Shown here one piece after another: positions 16,501-25,917 of a stretch of DNA of 64,000 nt. Within the stretch, counting starts at the first letter, position 1. Every line of letters begins with the position of its first letter. Source of the stretch: a virus. The position numbers and the translations under genes are program-made. The notes beneath the pieces are model-generated. The model saw only the letters and a list, made by a program, of their open reading frames with translations, ran no database searches and had not been told where the DNA came from. The DNA lies in the IMG/VR virus record IMGVR_UViG_3300009593_000016, positions 1-64,000 of that record; one strand, given 5' to 3'.

Positions 16501-19500
16501 TGTTCTAATATCCTCGACAGTATTCTTAATAACCTCAATCAACTTAGGAGTTGTATAGAAGTTAATATTAACGTTATCAATAAATGCGTAGAACCTAGTA
16601 TTAGGCTTCAAACGCTGAATCTTATATGCAATATTTCTTGAACGTACAAATGGTACTACTGTTCTTTCAATAGTTCTATCACCTAATGACTGTCTGTCAA
16701 TACGTGGTGTAACACGAGTCCTTAAACCAGAACGTACTTGTGAACTTGTAGTTCTTGTAGTTGTAGTATGAATCCATCTGATTCCTGGTCCTCTAAAGAA
16801 CTGAGAGTTAGTTGAAGATGTAGAAGCAGACCACTGTGTCCTCCAAGAGTTCCACTGTGTAGGAACAAGACCTGTGTTAACATCTCCACCAAGACGTTGA
16901 ATCTGTGCGTTGAAGTCACCTTCTATATTAACAACACGATCTCCTGCACGTCTTGTATCAATCCAGTCATCTGATGATGGATATAAATCAAGTCTACCAA
17001 TATAAGCAAACACGTTGAATGGGTTTACATTCTCAACACGTGATGCATATGGTTGTTTAATAAAGACAGTTTCAGTATATGGAAGTAATATTGTACCTGT
17101 TTCAGTTAAGGTTACACCAGAAGAACCAGCAGCATTATATTTTAAAGATACGTTAGTAGTATAATGAGAAGGACGTAGTGTACCTTCCTTAAAGTCTAAT
17201 GCAGCAGAGAAATCTTCGTGTGTCTTTGCTGTAGAGTCGAAAGAAGTAAAGTTGTCAACTAAGAAACCATTCTTAAATTTATCGAAACCATCAGCATCCT
17301 TAATAGGTAATGATGATGTTTCTAACTCAAGCATTGACAGTGAGGTATAGAACTCTAATTGGTCAACACGTTTTTCAATAGCACCGATATCACGCATAGT
17401 GAATCGTCTATTATTCTCTCTAGAAATAGCAACATCTTCAGGACCATATCCATATGGTTTGTGAACCATCGTTGCTAGTAACATAGCATTATCAATATTT
17501 GCTGGAAGTTCACCAGCTTCACCAGATATACCCTTAACGATCTTAAATGTTTGCTGATCAGTTAGGAATAGTTTATCTGTACGTCCAAGATAGAAATCAT
17601 AGTCACAACGGAAGTCAGACTCTGGCTTAGGAATGTCAATAATAGTAGCGTTATTTGCAACACCACCTGACGCAAATCCCCTATCTTTAAAGTCTAAGGA
17701 TGCACAGTTAACAAAGTAAGGTGCTGTTACAGTACCTGAACCAGATAGTACAGGTGTTACAGCAGGTCTAAAGTCAAGAACATCTCTTAATTGCTTAGTC
17801 TCACCATCCTGTGTGAATGATGGGATCTTATCATAATCAATACCAATGTAAGATTCGGAAGCAAAGTAGTCACCAGTTGTTTCGTGAACGAATCTATCAA
17901 ATACAATCATCAATTTCCTTAGAGGTTTGGTTGATGATGCATATCTAATTAGTTTACCAATATCATAATAGTGACCTTGCTGGTTAGAATCAAGGAAGAA
18001 TGATGGAGTAATATTCTTACTACCATTAACAATAGATCCTTCAGCATCATTAACAATACCAGTTAATGTAGCATCGTTAGCATCAAAACCACGTACACTC
18101 TCACCTAAGAGGAAGAACTGATCGTTCTCATATACGTAATGACAGACATACGAAACAGGGTTAAAGTTGATAACACGAGCTTTTGCCTTGGATGTAAGTC
18201 CCTCAATGATAGTTCCTTTTTTAAAGATTGTTGCGTCCTGGAATGTTGCATTAGGAATCTGTGCAGCATTATCATCGAGTGACTCGTAGACGGCGTGTAC
18301 TTTGTAGACATCAGTAGCTCCCAATGAAATTTCTTCGTCTTCAATACGGGTACCATAAAGTGAACCGTATGACAGACCATATTTCTGAGCATCAGAAGAA
18401 ATAGCGGTTCTCTCAACCTTCATTACTTCCATCTCAGTAGCATTCTTTAACTTCTTCTCTGCCTGGTTCTTGGAAACAGATGTATGTAAACGACAAGAAG
18501 TGATACCTGTTAAACCCGTAACCGTTAGAGAGGTTCTAGGTGTACCAGTAGTGTTAAATGTTAAGTTAGGTTCTATATCAATAGTTGTACCAGTAGCAAC
18601 AGATCCTCCAAGAACTGTCAAACTATAATGATCCTTATCATATGAAAGGAACTGTTCATCTGCTGGTAGTGAGATCGTAAAGTCACTAGCACCAGTAACA
18701 GTTATATCATCAAAGGTACGTGCAATGATTGCTGATTCGTCAGCAATAGATTTAATAGACTCTTTAGGCATCTCAATCAGCATATCTGCTGTTGCCTTAT
18801 CATATATCTGTGCTCTCGTTCTAATAAGTGCAGGGAAATCTCCATTACCTACACCAGTGGCAGTACCAGATGCTGTTAAAGCACTAGTTACTTCACCCTG
18901 GATACTACCACCAGTAGTATCAATACGGTTTATAGTGTATGTATTTGTACCATCAGGAGTTAAGATATCACCAGGACGTAGGTCGATGGTGAAGTTTGAC
19001 TTGGTACCAGTAAGTGTACCAGTATTAATATTGAATGATGTACCTGAAATAACTCTTACATCATCAAGTACTAAGTCTCCAGAGAAGATGATTGCGTTAG
19101 TATCAGGATCTCTACCTGTTACACCTTTAGCATCAGTAAGCTGGAACTGGAAATGGTTGGTTAATGAACCTACTTCAACACCATCTCTCTCAATTATTTC
19201 ACTATCACGGAATGTACCATAGACCTGGTACACCATAAAAATATCATTGTTAACAACATCATTAACAACAAATGCTTTTGCTTTTGATGTTCTTCCACGA
19301 ATGACAGCACCCTGACTCATTGTGGCATTCTGATTCAAATGGAATGCTGTTAATGGTTGAATATCAAATAGATAAGTCTTATAAACACAATCTGCTGCAG
19401 TTACATTAGTACCACTATGATATTCAAATGCAGCAGTACGAGCATATCCAACGATCTGTCCTGAAGCATTCAAACCATTAGGTCTTACATCACGAAATTC

Positions 19501-20760
19501 AAGTACCTGATAGTTAGCAGTAATACTATCACCATTAAGAATAGGATTACCTTTAATATTATTCATCAACATATAGTTACCGAGTTCGAACGGTACTATA
19601 GAGTTCTGAAGTGCTTTAGTTTCTCTTGGTTTTGCTAAGTCTAGGTAGCTAGGAGTTAAAGTTTCAACTTCATATCCTCTTACATATGCTTTACCTGGAC
19701 TTGCTTCTAGTGCATAGTAGGCAGAACTAGATGCGGTACCTTGTTTAGATATCTCTCCTGGAAGATATACACCACCATTCAAACCATCATTCTGGTGCTC
19801 TCTTATACGAACATCAAAATCTCTAACAGTATAGTCACCTGACTCATCAAAAGTACGACGTGCTAATTCTTTAGCAAATTCATTATATGCAGTTCTGTCT
19901 ACGAAACTTTCTATAGTTGCATTATTAATACGCAACAATTCTAAGAAGTTCTTATCAGTATCGTCATCGATTACCTTCTTAGTTAAGGTAGCACGTACCC
20001 TAAAACGGTGTCCACCTGGAGCAGAGTAGTTAGATGTACCAGTCGCATTATCATTCAGACTAGGATCATCTTCAGGAGTTACAATAGATTCAAATACTTC
20101 TAAACCAATTCTATAAGATGGGTTGTTTGTATACTGATCAAGTATGATTGTTTGTTCTGCAATATCAACGAAATAACCACGAATGAAATAAACACCATTA
20201 GCTACTGTAGCAGTAGAACCAACTGCTGTTGCTTCTGTAGGAAGTAACTGTGCAAATGGAGTTCCGATCTCAATTAGTGTACTACCAAACGTTAATTCTG
20301 CATCGCAAACTAACTGTTCATTGTTTACGAACGTATTGGTATCACTATCGTCACCACCAGAAGTAATGTACTTAAGATATAGTGTGATATAACCACGATC
20401 AGATGTAGTAGCTGATATAGAAGATATAATTTTTGCTTTAATTCCTGTAGTTAGACCAGTTATAATACGTCCATCCAACTGTTCACGATATAATTCAACA
20501 CTTGTACCTAAGAAATTACCTTGTAGTAGAACTGCTTTAGCATCTAAGTCATAACCAACCTGACCAGGAATGACCATTGCGCCATCCTTGAACATATGAG
20601 ATCCCATCGACTCCAGCTGATTCTGCAGAAGGGATTGCATCGTAGTAAGTTCCCTAGCTTGGATAGGATATCCAGGTCTATAGAGAACTTTATAGAAGTT
20701 ATTTTCCTTATTGAAATCATCAAAATAAGGAGATATATTCAGATTGGTATTCTGTGGCAT
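13567..20760 (-). CDS. DUF4815-type virion structural protein (2397 aa)
   Basis: The N-terminus (NISPYFDDFNKENNFYKVLY, PGYPIQARELTTMQSLLQNQ, FKDGAMVIPGQVGYD) is the DUF4815 signature of marine T4-like phages. This module is found in very large baseplate/fibre-anchoring proteins downstream of gene 8. Later parts: about 1080-1140 a block with NRRFTMRDIGAIEKRVDQLE; about 1480-1530 QRLKPNTRFYAFIDNVNINF; about 1640-1800 a beta domain with GWYDPLAQSFLVESKGGAFI and PVSVQVREMANGYPTTKVL. A GE-G-SG module (FQLAEQITNGSGASGTVTAW) lies at about 1890. It is likely an outer wedge or fibre adaptor that takes the place of T4 gp9/gp10. Start codon ATG, no clear Shine-Dalgarno sequence. Confidence 0.8.
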   Translation of the reverse strand: MPQNTNLNISPYFDDFNKENNFYKVLYRPGYPIQARELTTMQSLLQNQLESMGSHMFKDGAMVIPGQVGYDLDAKAVLLQGNFLGTSVELYREQLDGRIITGLTTGIKAKIISSISATTSDRGYITLYLKYITSGGDDSDTNTFVNNEQLVCDAELTFGSTLIEIGTPFAQLLPTEATAVGSTATVANGVYFIRGYFVDIAEQTIILDQYTNNPSYRIGLEVFESIVTPEDDPSLNDNATGTSNYSAPGGHRFRVRATLTKKVIDDDTDKNFLELLRINNATIESFVDRTAYNEFAKELARRTFDESGDYTVRDFDVRIREHQNDGLNGGVYLPGEISKQGTASSSAYYALEASPGKAYVRGYEVETLTPSYLDLAKPRETKALQNSIVPFELGNYMLMNNIKGNPILNGDSITANYQVLEFRDVRPNGLNASGQIVGYARTAAFEYHSGTNVTAADCVYKTYLFDIQPLTAFHLNQNATMSQGAVIRGRTSKAKAFVVNDVVNNDIFMVYQVYGTFRDSEIIERDGVEVGSLTNHFQFQLTDAKGVTGRDPDTNAIIFSGDLVLDDVRVISGTSFNINTGTLTGTKSNFTIDLRPGDILTPDGTNTYTINRIDTTGGSIQGEVTSALTASGTATGVGNGDFPALIRTRAQIYDKATADMLIEMPKESIKSIADESAIIARTFDDITVTGASDFTISLPADEQFLSYDKDHYSLTVLGGSVATGTTIDIEPNLTFNTTGTPRTSLTVTGLTGITSCRLHTSVSKNQAEKKLKNATEMEVMKVERTAISSDAQKYGLSYGSLYGTRIEDEEISLGATDVYKVHAVYESLDDNAAQIPNATFQDATIFKKGTIIEGLTSKAKARVINFNPVSYVCHYVYENDQFFLLGESVRGFDANDATLTGIVNDAEGSIVNGSKNITPSFFLDSNQQGHYYDIGKLIRYASSTKPLRKLMIVFDRFVHETTGDYFASESYIGIDYDKIPSFTQDGETKQLRDVLDFRPAVTPVLSGSGTVTAPYFVNCASLDFKDRGFASGGVANNATIIDIPKPESDFRCDYDFYLGRTDKLFLTDQQTFKIVKGISGEAGELPANIDNAMLLATMVHKPYGYGPEDVAISRENNRRFTMRDIGAIEKRVDQLEFYTSLSMLELETSSLPIKDADGFDKFKNGFLVDNFTSFDSTAKTHEDFSAALDFKEGTLRPSHYTTNVSLKYNAAGSSGVTLTETGTILLPYTETVFIKQPYASRVENVNPFNVFAYIGRLDLYPSSDDWIDTRRAGDRVVNIEGDFNAQIQRLGGDVNTGLVPTQWNSWRTQWSASTSSTNSQFFRGPGIRWIHTTTTRTTSSQVRSGLRTRVTPRIDRQSLGDRTIERTVVPFVRSRNIAYKIQRLKPNTRFYAFIDNVNINFYTTPKLIEVIKNTVEDIRTNDTPYVVGETVVGQTSGCRLKLISPETGFDDGKSPYDTSDLPTSYASTTPLLNIDIQTMSETVAGAYYGNPLEGEILVGSTSGARSVVKPKRLISDTNGNLDGIIWIPNPAVSTNPRFATGTRVVRITTSPTDSRVPGEVDSAAQHNYVASGVIETKQQTILAVRNADIVRDTVTQDRVVNATTTSVRDTGWYDPLAQSFLVESKGGAFITSVDLYFRTRDERIPVSVQVREMANGYPTTKVLAFSDVTLLPSQINLSENGTIPTKFTFPSPVYTTENRDYCVVVLSDSNEYKLWISRMGEDDVTSDRTISEQPYAGVLFKSQNASTWTADQYEDLKFILYKAEFTPNQTGTAWFNNAELAIGNGGIAPLRLNPVETTKPEVKVILDNHLANFTIGAELTQTDTSPAPSAIVREVVQGVSGSSNAYLILDDLVGAFRQGVASGSTYIYRLVSSRSTAEITLTGVSGTFQLAEQITNGSGASGTVTAWDAGTSKVTIKSVTGTFADADPITQVVDSVTVASGTIASSGVVAGGDDINRYPSAPISYYNKATEVTVRHANHCMHDVSNSVKLEGVVSEVSPTVIDSAYHTNGITATDGVSSTFSLHVADAAAFHTIINGEVIGSSNKGFIIIRDPEIPTQHWEICEYSAISADGKIITLPSGSRGLGGTAALAHSSSSIIECYNLDGIPLTEINKLHTAIGAPTIDSYKLAVTSVSTSGITTGGGNVTATQNVQIDQVYPQLQMTVYPETTIDPRINIVSGTSIRNGSNLDEASFINDGVYYDMIANEDNYFDSPKLVCSQVNEDARLSGSKSLNVQMLLTTTNKSISPVIDTDRCSLITTMNRVNNLGIGENDAEKNTGDKTDAVYITKLINLLNPANSLKVRFEAWRHPATEIRVMYKIVPIGTTLSVDEIGFTYFNGNGLEDKSIQKTEDLLYRDFEYSLDTPEFTIAQIKILLSSSNQSFVPIVKNLRVIALSDL

Positions 20761-20764
20761 TGTT

Positions 20765-22300
20765 TTAGAACTCTACTACGATCTTGATGTCTTCAATTTG
20801 GTCGCCAGCACGGGAGATTGCTCTCCTATTGTCTATGTAGATGACTTTTCCAGAGTCCTTTTTCACTTCAGGTTTGGCGTAACCAGAGGTGAATGACATA
20901 CCGAGATCGTACTCAGTGTTATTAATAACACGAGTTGCTTCACCAGGTACCACAGGGAAGTTAATGTCTGGATCAACGGATGTACCAGATCCAGAACCTA
21001 CAATGGTGTTACCACCAGAGAATTCCACTTTGTTACCTGTAATTTCAGGGAAGATACCATCAACCCTGTTTTGGAAATACTTTAGAACTTTAGTAACACT
21101 GTTCCAGGAAACAACTCGACCACGAGCAGTAACCTGTTGTCCACCAACAGTTCTTGTTTGTGTGATAATTTCATCAGTGTTAAATGTACCTGTAAAATCT
21201 GGGGAGAATATTACAGCATTTGTAACTGACAATGTAATAGCATCTGCTAATTCTTCAGTACCGTACTTGAATGGATTAAGTGTTAATCCAATACGACGAT
21301 AATCGTTGTCAGTTGGGAAGTCACCTGAACCTTCAGAGTAGGTAAACTTCGTGTTAATCATTACACGAAAACCACCCAGTTCGATTGAGGGGGATGATCC
21401 GTGTCCTCCCTTCGGAGCGATGATGACATCGATAGCACCACCGCTACCAGTACCAGCACCAATACCATTGACTTCATCAATAATTACCTTACCAAAGGAA
21501 TAATTAGAACCACCAGAGGTTACAGTAGCACTAACAATGCGACCGCCGTCCACAACGATACTAATCCGACCGCCCGTGCCATCTCCCTTGATCGTAATAT
21601 TTTCGTATGTACCATTGTTGTAACCAGAACCAGATGATTGTATAACCACTGTATCTATCTCACCACCAACGGCATCAGATTGTACAGCAGTATCAACTAA
21701 CACAGGCATATAATCGCCTGAGAAGAATTTCAGTACCTGACCAACAGGGATCGTAAACATATACTTCCAACGGTAACCGTCAGCAGTTGTGATAATCGAA
21801 GTGGAGGTGCCAGTAGGCTCAACAGTACTAGGTTTACCGTTAGGATCAGAAGGACTTGTCCCGTTGTAGATACACTTGTAAACCTGATAAGACGAGTTAA
21901 CAACATAGAAATCAGCATCATATAGTTTAGTAGCACCAGAAGAAGCAGTCTTACTGGAACTATAATCGTGACGGTACATATCGTACACGTAACCCAAACC
22001 ACCAGTGGTTTGTTCTGGGGGTATCCAGTCTATACGACGTATGACTTGAATAGAGTCATTAGCTAAGACTCTCTTCATAGAGATCATATCATCATATGAG
22101 TCTGAAAATTCTTGGAAAGAATCAATAGGAGTAGGAGGATTGTTCTCATTGTCCCACTCTTGCGGTCTACCAATGAAAACATACAGACGATCACGATTTG
22201 CACCAGCAGCTATATCGCTCTGAGTTTTATCGGGACCTTCCAGCGATTTGATGAATTTTTCTGCGGTGAAAATTCTAAATTGATCGGTAAGTAATGCCAT
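20765..22300 (-). CDS. 8: baseplate wedge subunit gp8 with C-terminal extension
   Basis: Residues 1-200 match the gp8 of T4-like marine phages: LLTDQFRIFTAEKFIKSLEG, RLYVFIGRPQEW, a P-x-P-x-D-x-F block, GYVYDMYRHDYSS, YKCIYNGTSPSDPNGKPS and DGYRWKYMFTIP. gp8 forms dimers that tie gp6/gp7 and gp10 in the wedge. T4 gp8 has 334 residues; this one has 511. The extra part, about 215-420, consists of beta repeats (SSGSGYNNGTYENITIKGDG) and a GE-G-SG-like module that also occur in the giant protein. The stop lies 4 nt before the next ATG. Confidence 0.85.
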   Translation of the reverse strand: MALLTDQFRIFTAEKFIKSLEGPDKTQSDIAAGANRDRLYVFIGRPQEWDNENNPPTPIDSFQEFSDSYDDMISMKRVLANDSIQVIRRIDWIPPEQTTGGLGYVYDMYRHDYSSSKTASSGATKLYDADFYVVNSSYQVYKCIYNGTSPSDPNGKPSTVEPTGTSTSIITTADGYRWKYMFTIPVGQVLKFFSGDYMPVLVDTAVQSDAVGGEIDTVVIQSSGSGYNNGTYENITIKGDGTGGRISIVVDGGRIVSATVTSGGSNYSFGKVIIDEVNGIGAGTGSGGAIDVIIAPKGGHGSSPSIELGGFRVMINTKFTYSEGSGDFPTDNDYRRIGLTLNPFKYGTEELADAITLSVTNAVIFSPDFTGTFNTDEIITQTRTVGGQQVTARGRVVSWNSVTKVLKYFQNRVDGIFPEITGNKVEFSGGNTIVGSGSGTSVDPDINFPVVPGEATRVINNTEYDLGMSFTSGYAKPEVKKDSGKVIYIDNRRAISRAGDQIEDIKIVVEF

Positions 22301-22321
22301 TGCTAGCTTGTGCCTTCTTTT

Positions 22322-22329
22322 TATTTATA
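22322..22329 (-). promoter_or_regulatory. perfect T4 late promoter (TATAAATA) for gene 8
   Basis: TATAAATA on the minus strand, 22 nt upstream of the gp8 ATG, is followed by an AAGAAGG ribosome-binding sequence. This is the cleanest promoter-RBS-gene unit of the window. Confidence 0.75.
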
Positions 22330-22335
22330 CTGGGT

Positions 22336-24210
22336 TTAATCAGGCTCGTTTCGAACGGATGATGGATATACAATTCCACTTAGAGTGCCTGACGCTCCAG
22401 AGGCTTGTCCATTGATAGATTCATTCTTATTCCAGAGGTAATTACCACCGTTAGCAACAGGGTCTTTACACACTAGTACCTTATTTGATGAGTCCCAAGA
22501 GACTACAGTTGCCTGTACACCACTAAGACTACCAAGGACAGTTTCACCAATGCCAAAGTTATATGCATTTGCCATTGTCATAAATGTAAACTCAATAGTT
22601 GATAAATGCAATTCACCATCACCTAGAGCACCAGCAACAGAAACTGTTGGGGATCTAGAAGGTAAACTAGCATCACTCATCTGATCACCATTAGCAAACA
22701 GAGAAGTATTCTGTCCACCAAGGGTCTCTTCTAATCCATATAAAGATGTTGCAATACCACCATCTAGGTTAATTGCACCTTCAAAATCTGTACCCGTATT
22801 AACTAAGTCAGGTATACCATCACCAGCACCAGATAATTCATCATCATCTTCAAATGCCTTATCTTGTATGATCTGTATAGGATCTGTTAACTGGTATATC
22901 TTTGAACCAATTTCATCAACTAGAACGTGTGGTTCGATACCAGTAGCACTAGATGCTGCAATACCAGCAGTAAAGTCAATAACCTGTGATGTTACCATTG
23001 ATGACCCACCATCAATGAACGCTAGTTTATCAACCTCAAATACCAGGTACAATGCTTTCTCAGCAGGTACCCAGTCATATACACGTGCAATCTTATTACT
23101 AGAACTCTCAGATGTTCTAATGACACGATCTCCTACATTAAATATGTAAGTTGAAATGCCAGTATTAGGATCATCTGCTAATGCATCAAGAGTTATCTTT
23201 TGATCATACCTAAAGTTAACTGCTCTATCACATCCAGTAAATGATGTAGATGTCTTACCTGTGTATCTTATTACTTCTCTTCCAATAAGGATTTTTCCAG
23301 ATCCAGGAAACGGATCTGTAGTTTCAACATATATTGACTGGTCTGTAATTCCAACATCTGTAAGTAACCCTGTAAGGTTATAGATAGTCGAGTTAAACGC
23401 TTGTCTGTTGCGACTCTTTTTGATGAGATCAGTTTTTCTTGTAAATATAACTTGTGGTGCAACAGCATAACCGCCCCCAGGGTCAAGTATGTCGATGCCC
23501 GTGATAGCACCCAAATTAACCGTCGCTTGAGCTCTGGCACCACCTCCACCACCTCCATTTAGCAAGATAACAGGTGGAGTTTCAAAGAATTCACCAGCAT
23601 TAGTTACATTGACCTGTTTGATAATACCAAACTGATCAACATCAGCAACACCAGTAGCACCTTGTCCACCACCTCCAGAAACAATTAAATTTATATCTCC
23701 ATTTTCATAGTTAGCACCAGCCTGTTCTAATGACAAACCAGTAACCAAACCTGTGACAGGTCGTAGTTCAGCACCAGATCCACCACCACCATTTATGACA
23801 GCAGTAGTTTCACCTGTAAAAAAGTTGTCTCCATTAGACAACATTTGAATATAATTAATAGATCCAGCAGGTGCTAGTACATTTCCCTGTGTATCTATTT
23901 GATCTTCTGCCCAAAGGAATGCCTTTGCATTTGCACCATATCCTCCTCCATCATTATTAATATTAATTCTGAATGGATCATATCCTTCTCCAGGATGCAG
24001 TACCTTAACAGCAGCAATCTGACCATTAGTAATTATCGGCTCCAAAATAGCCTCAACAAGAGGCGTACCGCAATTTCCTATAGTTAATTTTGGTGGATCT
24101 GTGGCAACATATCCTGAACCACCATCTTCTACAAATACGTCCTTTACACCATACGTACTGTTAAAGACTGGTTCGATTACTGCACCTGACCCTGGGACTG
24201 TTCTTGTCAT
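22336..24210 (-). CDS. GGxGY beta-repeat structural protein (624 aa)
   Basis: The first 270 residues are at least six repeats of the type VEDGGSGYVATDPPKLTI, then a Gly-rich strand and A-x-A. Gly runs such as INGGGGSGAE and LNGGGGGGARAQA recur. Residues about 300-350 (GSGKILIGREVIRYTGKTST) form a module also seen in the giant protein. The C-terminal FGIGETVLGSLSGVQATVV is the GE-G-SG module shared with gp14, gp8 and the DUF4815 protein. This looks like a baseplate-peripheral or fibre-connecting protein placed between fibre and gp8 genes. I recognise no T4 counterpart. Confidence 0.65.
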   Translation of the reverse strand: MTRTVPGSGAVIEPVFNSTYGVKDVFVEDGGSGYVATDPPKLTIGNCGTPLVEAILEPIITNGQIAAVKVLHPGEGYDPFRININNDGGGYGANAKAFLWAEDQIDTQGNVLAPAGSINYIQMLSNGDNFFTGETTAVINGGGGSGAELRPVTGLVTGLSLEQAGANYENGDINLIVSGGGGQGATGVADVDQFGIIKQVNVTNAGEFFETPPVILLNGGGGGGARAQATVNLGAITGIDILDPGGGYAVAPQVIFTRKTDLIKKSRNRQAFNSTIYNLTGLLTDVGITDQSIYVETTDPFPGSGKILIGREVIRYTGKTSTSFTGCDRAVNFRYDQKITLDALADDPNTGISTYIFNVGDRVIRTSESSSNKIARVYDWVPAEKALYLVFEVDKLAFIDGGSSMVTSQVIDFTAGIAASSATGIEPHVLVDEIGSKIYQLTDPIQIIQDKAFEDDDELSGAGDGIPDLVNTGTDFEGAINLDGGIATSLYGLEETLGGQNTSLFANGDQMSDASLPSRSPTVSVAGALGDGELHLSTIEFTFMTMANAYNFGIGETVLGSLSGVQATVVSWDSSNKVLVCKDPVANGGNYLWNKNESINGQASGASGTLSGIVYPSSVRNEPD

Positions 24211-24214
24211 CTAG

Positions 24215-25885
24215 TTATCTAACATCAATTGAACCAGTCATATTAGTGTGAGCTGTACACTGATAATATAAGGTAGTTGGTGCGTCAAAAGGTACCGTCC
24301 AAGTCTGTAGAGCTTCCTTATCACCTGAAACACCTGTAGTATATTCAGTACCAGATGTACCAGTTGTAGACTGAATTCTTAATGGGTGTGCAGAACCTGA
24401 TTGATTGTCAAGGTCATATGTAAATCCTCTGTACACAATAAGAGTAACGTTATTGGTACCAGCAACAGGAAGTCCAGGTCCTTTAACATTATAGTTATTC
24501 ATATCAGGAGCAGTAAACCTATACAACGTTGTTGGAGAAGGTTTAAAGATGGTTGTGTTGTTATGTCCTTTAATAATGGATGCACCAGCAGGAGCATTAC
24601 CAATTTGAGTCTGGAATCCACCACCAACTTCATTGAAGTTAGTACCATCATTTGCAACATCAAGTGTACCGTTAGTACCAATCTTTAGTCTCTTAGTACC
24701 AATCTTGATCTCACCATCAGCAGCAAGTTCAAGGTTTCCACTAGCATCAACTTTAATCGTTCTACCAGCAGCACCGAAACGCAATTCAGCATCAGGTAAC
24801 GTTAGGTTACCACTTGCATCCATACTAAGTTTATTGGCAGCAGTAGAACCAAACTGTATCTCAGTACCTTGAGCAAGTACTACATTGTCGTTACCATCAA
24901 AATCGATAGTCTTATTAGATCCAGTAGCACCAAATCTAATACCACCTGCAGATGGAAGTTCTAATATACCGTCACCATCAATTTCTAAAGACTTACCACC
25001 ACCGAAATCAAGTTTCTGTCCAATATCAACCTTACCAGTTTCATCCTCACTTACAATTCTACTCTTAGATGTAATGTGAATATCAGCTGCTGTTGAAATT
25101 GCTTGTGATTGGTTAGCACCAGCAGCAGTAACAGTAATGAAACCACGTGCACCACCATTCTCAGCAGTAAATGCAGCAAACTCAACTTCTGCTTTAGCAC
25201 CAAGAGAGTCTTCAACATCTAGCTTAGTACCAGCCTTCATATCAACGAAACGAAGACGGAACTTCTCTTCTTGTGTTGAGTTCTCAGATGCTAGTTTTGA
25301 ACTTATAGTACGAGTAGCACCAGTGTCTATACTTTGTACAGTATGTACCTGCTTCTTCTTTCTTTGGAATTCTTGTGTGGTCTCATCACTTGAGATAGCA
25401 GTATCACCAAGCCATAGAGAAGCATTGACTAAGTATGCATCCCTGAAACGTAGTGTACTAGAACCTAAGTCATAAGTATTGTCACTATTAGGAAGGAAGT
25501 TTGTAGAAATAACAACCTCATCACTACCATTGTTGGTAAGATTATTGATAGAAGAACCACCGCCACCACCGCCTTGCAAGTCATCCCCTGGCTGAAAGCG
25601 TGAGTTAGCAGTATTCCACTTAAGTACTTGTCCGTTAGTTATACCTGAAATATCAACGTCTGTTAAATTCGCAGCAGCAAGTTGTCCCTCAGTAAATACT
25701 GAACCATTCCATTTAAGGACTTGATTGGTTGAAGGAGATCCTACTGAGATCTGGAGGTTCGTCTGGTCTCCAAGGTAATCATACAACTCATTAATAACAT
25801 TATTGAGTTTGATAGCACCGTCTCGTAAGGTATCACCAGTTCCATCATTGGCACTTACACCAATGTTTACATTTTGCTTAGCCAT
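24215..25885 (-). CDS. fibre-like structural protein with cupredoxin-like C-terminus (556 aa)
   Basis: The N-terminus (VNIGVSANDGTGDTLRDGAI, KLNNVINELYDYLG) is a recurrent start of tail-fibre-like proteins in marine myoviruses. The middle is built of short beta units (DGDGILELPSAGGIRFGATG-like) of fibre type. Residues about 470-556 form an independent beta domain with RGFTYDLDNQSGSAHPLRIQ, then WTVPFDAPTTLYYQCTAHTN. H500 and C543-x2-H546-x2-M549 reproduce the ligand order His...Cys-x2-His...Met of blue-copper (cupredoxin) proteins, with a tighter last spacing than plastocyanin. Such domains recur in pelagic phage structural proteins; copper binding is not shown. A late promoter lies directly upstream. 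Confidence 0.75.
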   Translation of the reverse strand: MAKQNVNIGVSANDGTGDTLRDGAIKLNNVINELYDYLGDQTNLQISVGSPSTNQVLKWNGSVFTEGQLAAANLTDVDISGITNGQVLKWNTANSRFQPGDDLQGGGGGGSSINNLTNNGSDEVVISTNFLPNSDNTYDLGSSTLRFRDAYLVNASLWLGDTAISSDETTQEFQRKKKQVHTVQSIDTGATRTISSKLASENSTQEEKFRLRFVDMKAGTKLDVEDSLGAKAEVEFAAFTAENGGARGFITVTAAGANQSQAISTAADIHITSKSRIVSEDETGKVDIGQKLDFGGGKSLEIDGDGILELPSAGGIRFGATGSNKTIDFDGNDNVVLAQGTEIQFGSTAANKLSMDASGNLTLPDAELRFGAAGRTIKVDASGNLELAADGEIKIGTKRLKIGTNGTLDVANDGTNFNEVGGGFQTQIGNAPAGASIIKGHNNTTIFKPSPTTLYRFTAPDMNNYNVKGPGLPVAGTNNVTLIVYRGFTYDLDNQSGSAHPLRIQSTTGTSGTEYTTGVSGDKEALQTWTVPFDAPTTLYYQCTAHTNMTGSIDVR

Positions 25886-25909
25886 AATTGGGGACTATTT
25901 CTACAGGAG

Positions 25910-25917
25910 TATTTATG
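25910..25917 (-). promoter_or_regulatory. T4-type late promoter (CATAAATA) before the 556-aa gene
   Basis: CATAAATA on the minus strand is followed by CTCCTG and a short leader to the ATG at 25885. It overlaps the last codons of the YHYH gene. Confidence 0.6.
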
